A stretch of 64,000 bases of DNA from assembly GCA_964247385.1 (NCBI GenBank), contig CAXTUB010000004.1, positions 62,001 to 126,000 on the forward strand, in the 5' to 3' direction. Both the position numbers and the translations under genes were made by a program. The notes under the pieces were generated by a model. The model was not told where the DNA came from, made no database searches, and worked only from the letters and a program-made list of their open reading frames with translations. Shown here piece by piece: positions 61,458-64,000 of the stretch (within the stretch, counting starts at the first letter, position 1; every line of letters begins with the position of its first letter). The DNA is from TMP-86 sp964247385. GTDB taxonomy: Bacteria > Pseudomonadota > Gammaproteobacteria > Steroidobacterales > Steroidobacteraceae.

Positions 61458-63266
61458 TCAATGCCGCAAAAAAAGGCGGAACTCAGATGTAAGTTTTGCT
61501 TTAAGAGCCGCGGATCGTTTTACGGTCAACGTGCCAAGAAGATTCCTAGAATCAGCCGTATCGCTATACAGGTCAAACAATGAGGCATGATCTGCGGCCT
61601 GTTCGTATAGATACTTGTAAAGAAAAGGCCCGTCTTCGAAGATCAACCCAAACTTGTCGCTGCCGTTGAGAAAAAATAATGGTAGCGACTTGTGTCTGTC
61701 GCGGGGACTCAGCAAAGATTGACCAACCCAGCTCGCAGGTATGGGCAGATGCAGCCAATCGAGAATCGTCGGCGCGATATCGGTTTGAAAGGCAAAAGGC
61801 TGCTGAATCCAAGCAGCCTTTGGAACGTGCATCCACAGCGGTATGTGTATTTGTGGTGTCGATAGATCGCGCGCGTGGCCGATCATGTGCTTTTCTCCAA
61901 GTGATTCGCCATGATCCGCCGTGATTACGACAATACTTTGTCGCAAATATCCGGCGTCATCGAGCCAGTGCCAAATTTTTTCGAGCACATAATCGGTTTG
62001 TCGGACACCGTTGAGATAGCTGTTCCGATACGGCAACGCTATGTCTCCCCGAATTCCACTATCCCAAGAGACCTTATCTGGCATGTGAGATCGGAACTGG
62101 TCATGCCGTATGCCTTGGACGTGTACAGACATGAGCCCCAGCATTATAAATTGCGGCGCTTTAATCGCATCTGTTATCGGCAAACCGGAAAGATGCTCTA
62201 ACATTACGAAATCATCCGTGCTACGACTGGGATCCATCCCCTTGCCGTCAAGGTAATAATCGATATTGGGGCCGTAGTATTCTTTGAGCCCCACAAAATG
62301 TTCATGGTCTGAGGAAAGGAGGTAGCGAAGATCGTATCCTTGCCGCTTTAGAACCATTGGCAGAGAAAATTTGCCGGCGGCCACATGGTTTGCGGGTCGC
62401 GACTGCAATATGGAGGCTATTCCACACGTAGTCATCGAGCATGAAGAGAACACAGAATTGAATTGCTGAAGCTGCCCAGTACGGACCAGCTTTGTCACAA
62501 ATGGCATTTCTCCTTCACCGCCATAAGGCTGCAATACGTCTGCTCGCAACGCATCAATATAAATGAGAACAACGTGTGCACGGGTACCAAGCGGCGATTG
62601 TGGATAAGCTGCCGCAAGATTCAAGTCGGTCGCCATCTCCGCCGGATACGCTTGCGCAGTCTGGCGATTAGATACCAAGGGGTGGTCATACAAAGAACTG
62701 ACAAGGGGCTCTCGATTTCCGGATAGTCCAGCCCATGGATCGCAGAGAAAAAAAGCTAAAACAAACGCTGAAACCAGAGCCATGCGCGGCCAGGATACGC
62801 GCGATCTGCCTTGAGACTGCAAATCGTAAGCAGTCGTTGAGCGGAGCATCAGCCATGCAAAGACCGCTGCCAACGCCAGAAACAGTGCGAAAACCACCGC
62901 CATCGTTGCGATGAGCAGTCCGCGAGTAATCGGCAACGCAGCCACGATGATTCCCATCTGGTCCCAATATCCCAACACAATGGTTCGGGTTGGCAGATCG
63001 TGAAAACCATAGAGCGTAAACAAGCAAGCGGCATAAAAGCCCAGCTGCAGGCAAACTACCGCGCAACATATAAGCCCGGCAAGCGCAAGTCGCGCAAATC
63101 GACTGGATAGGCGGCCGACCCATCCAACGCTTGCATAACCCAAAATAAGCAGCGGCATTAGAACTGCGAGGTGATGCCACAAGTGCCATATCGGCTCGCC
63201 GAGCTCGCGCGCGTAGGCGTATAGAAACGCCAAGCCAAATCCAAGCATGATTAGTATCGCAATCAT
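61458..63266 (-). CDS. Membrane-anchored sulfatase/phosphotransferase superfamily protein
   Basis: A 602-aa protein with about five N-terminal helices followed by an alkaline-phosphatase-fold periplasmic domain. Metal-site motifs are VVLIYIDALRADVLQPYG and VVITADHGESLGEKHMIGHA; the nucleophile region is SSCSMTTCGIASIL. The lack of a C/S-x-P-S-R motif argues against a true sulfatase and for a lipoteichoic-acid-synthase or phosphoethanolamine-transferase-like head-group transfer, probably using a Thr in that region. It overlaps the methyltransferase gene by 4 nt. Confidence 0.8.
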   Translation of the reverse strand: MIAILIMLGFGLAFLYAYARELGEPIWHLWHHLAVLMPLLILGYASVGWVGRLSSRFARLALAGLICCAVVCLQLGFYAACLFTLYGFHDLPTRTIVLGYWDQMGIIVAALPITRGLLIATMAVVFALFLALAAVFAWLMLRSTTAYDLQSQGRSRVSWPRMALVSAFVLAFFLCDPWAGLSGNREPLVSSLYDHPLVSNRQTAQAYPAEMATDLNLAAAYPQSPLGTRAHVVLIYIDALRADVLQPYGGEGEMPFVTKLVRTGQLQQFNSVFSSCSMTTCGIASILQSRPANHVAAGKFSLPMVLKRQGYDLRYLLSSDHEHFVGLKEYYGPNIDYYLDGKGMDPSRSTDDFVMLEHLSGLPITDAIKAPQFIMLGLMSVHVQGIRHDQFRSHMPDKVSWDSGIRGDIALPYRNSYLNGVRQTDYVLEKIWHWLDDAGYLRQSIVVITADHGESLGEKHMIGHARDLSTPQIHIPLWMHVPKAAWIQQPFAFQTDIAPTILDWLHLPIPASWVGQSLLSPRDRHKSLPLFFLNGSDKFGLIFEDGPFLYKYLYEQAADHASLFDLYSDTADSRNLLGTLTVKRSAALKAKLTSEFRLFLRH

Positions 63267-63895
63267 GGCTTTTGCAAATGGACCAACGTAAAAAAGCCCA
63301 TTGGACGCAGTGGCTTGATCGAAACGATTTTGAATGAGCTATCAGCAAGTAGTGCCGACAGAGCAAGGTTGGACTCAAATCCGATGAGCCGCGCGAATGG
63401 AGAAAACAACTTCTCCAGCCAGCGCAGGCCACGAACGCCGGCGAAATGGTTGACGATCAGTACATGCCCGCCCGGTATCAGAATTCGAAAAGCTTCCGCC
63501 AGTAACCGCTTCGGATCGGGAGTGACAGAAATGACAAAGGGCAGCACCACTGCATCGAACGTCTCTTCCTTGTAGGGAAGTTGCTCGCCGTCCACGAGTT
63601 GCAGCTCTATCTCAGCATTAGTTGACCCGCTTTGCTGGCGCGTCCTAGCCTTGTCCAGCATGCGCGGGCAAATATCCACGCCTACAACAAAAGTCCCCGC
63701 AGGGTAGTGCCGCAAGGACAAGCCGGTTCCCACTCCGACCTCAATCACGCGGCGCGCGCCGGCATCTTTTACAAAATTTGCAATATGCCAATGGTAGTGG
63801 CCTACAACGCGGCCAAATGTCGCATCGTAACTAGGCGCCCATCGGGCATACGTCTCGATGACGCCGTCCTTGGTCAGAGCACTCAAATCATTCAA
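63263..63895 (-). CDS. PmtA-like SAM-dependent methyltransferase
   Basis: A class I methyltransferase. YARWAPSYDATFG is the N-terminal signature of Rhodobacter-type phosphatidylethanolamine N-methyltransferases; motif I is VIEVGVGTGLSL and motif II VVGVDICPRMLDKAR. Such enzymes convert PE to mono-, di- and trimethyl forms (phosphatidylcholine). It overlaps the sulfatase-like gene by an ATGA, so the two probably act together on lipid head groups. The start is uncertain: the frame stays open to a TTG at 63967, and no good ribosome-binding site is seen. Confidence 0.75.
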   Translation of the reverse strand: MNDLSALTKDGVIETYARWAPSYDATFGRVVGHYHWHIANFVKDAGARRVIEVGVGTGLSLRHYPAGTFVVGVDICPRMLDKARTRQQSGSTNAEIELQLVDGEQLPYKEETFDAVVLPFVISVTPDPKRLLAEAFRILIPGGHVLIVNHFAGVRGLRWLEKLFSPFARLIGFESNLALSALLADSSFKIVSIKPLRPMGFFTLVHLQKP

Positions 63896-64000
63896 CCAAT
63901 GGCATTTGCAGGAATTTCTTTGCTGTAGAAGCGCGGATTCAGCCGAGAACCACTCAGCGCCTCGCAATGCTTCACGGCTTGATTTGTTCGGTTTGCAACT

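Noticed and set aside
1..64000. CRISPR arrays, rRNA operons, intact insertion sequences or prophage modules
   Set aside because: No regular repeat-spacer pattern, rRNA sequence, transposase or phage structural gene was found.

Overview
The window reads as chromosomal DNA of a GC-rich gammaproteobacterium. The evidence is the gene sets nadE-sucD-sucC / pilS-pilR-pilA-pilB-pilC-pilD-coaE-zapD-yacG, cinA-recA-recX-alaS-csrA, and rluD-pgeF-clpB-fmdB-aspS, with mutS and bamD. Nothing in the sequence fixes the genus; a Xanthomonadales/Nevskiales/Steroidobacter-like lineage is an inference from gene order and composition.

Region 1 (1-10.3 kb) is a dense lipid gene cluster. Two plus-strand genes encode a CDP-alcohol phosphatidyltransferase and a Tam41-like CDP-DAG-synthase-type nucleotidyltransferase. 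They converge on seven minus-strand genes, several overlapping: two membrane desaturases, a PhnD-like binding protein without a signal peptide, a lipid-kinase-like protein, an ABC exporter, an LpxL-type acyltransferase lacking the usual catalytic Glu, and an NAD-dependent epimerase. Together they look like a pathway that makes, desaturates and exports an unusual polar lipid. Region 2 (10.5-12 kb) holds tRNA-Ser(GCT), a duplicated ~110-bp unit that includes the tRNA 3' end, and a broken GNAT-like gene.

Region 3 (12.1-25.0 kb) has a TctDE/QseBC-like two-component system, a GMC oxidoreductase, an iron-uptake pair (PepSY reductase-like protein and TonB receptor), a Met-rich DUF2946 protein, a half-size EamA protein, CrcB, a frameshifted catalase-family gene, and a divergent alkylation-repair pair (Ogt and an Ada/AlkA fusion). 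Region 4 (25-30.3 kb) is csrA-alaS-recX-recA-cinA. Region 5 (30.3-34 kb) is an accessory insertion between cinA and mutS: an unrecognised 365-aa protein, the wreck of a large helicase, and an AbiE-type toxin-antitoxin pair with a conspicuous operator palindrome.

Region 6 (34-49 kb) is housekeeping: mutS, a lipase-like hydrolase, aspS, fmdB, clpB, pgeF, rluD, bamD, nadE, sucD, sucC. Region 7 (49-59 kb) is the type IV pilus locus with a sigma-54 promoter before pilA, then coaE, zapD and yacG. pilA, pilB and pilC are visibly lower in GC than their neighbours. Region 8 (59-64 kb) has a family 4 glycosyltransferase, two small/unknown membrane proteins, a membrane sulfatase-like enzyme and a PmtA-like methyltransferase that are translationally coupled. 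Short tandem arrays with units of 15 or 18 nt sit at the ends of several genes.
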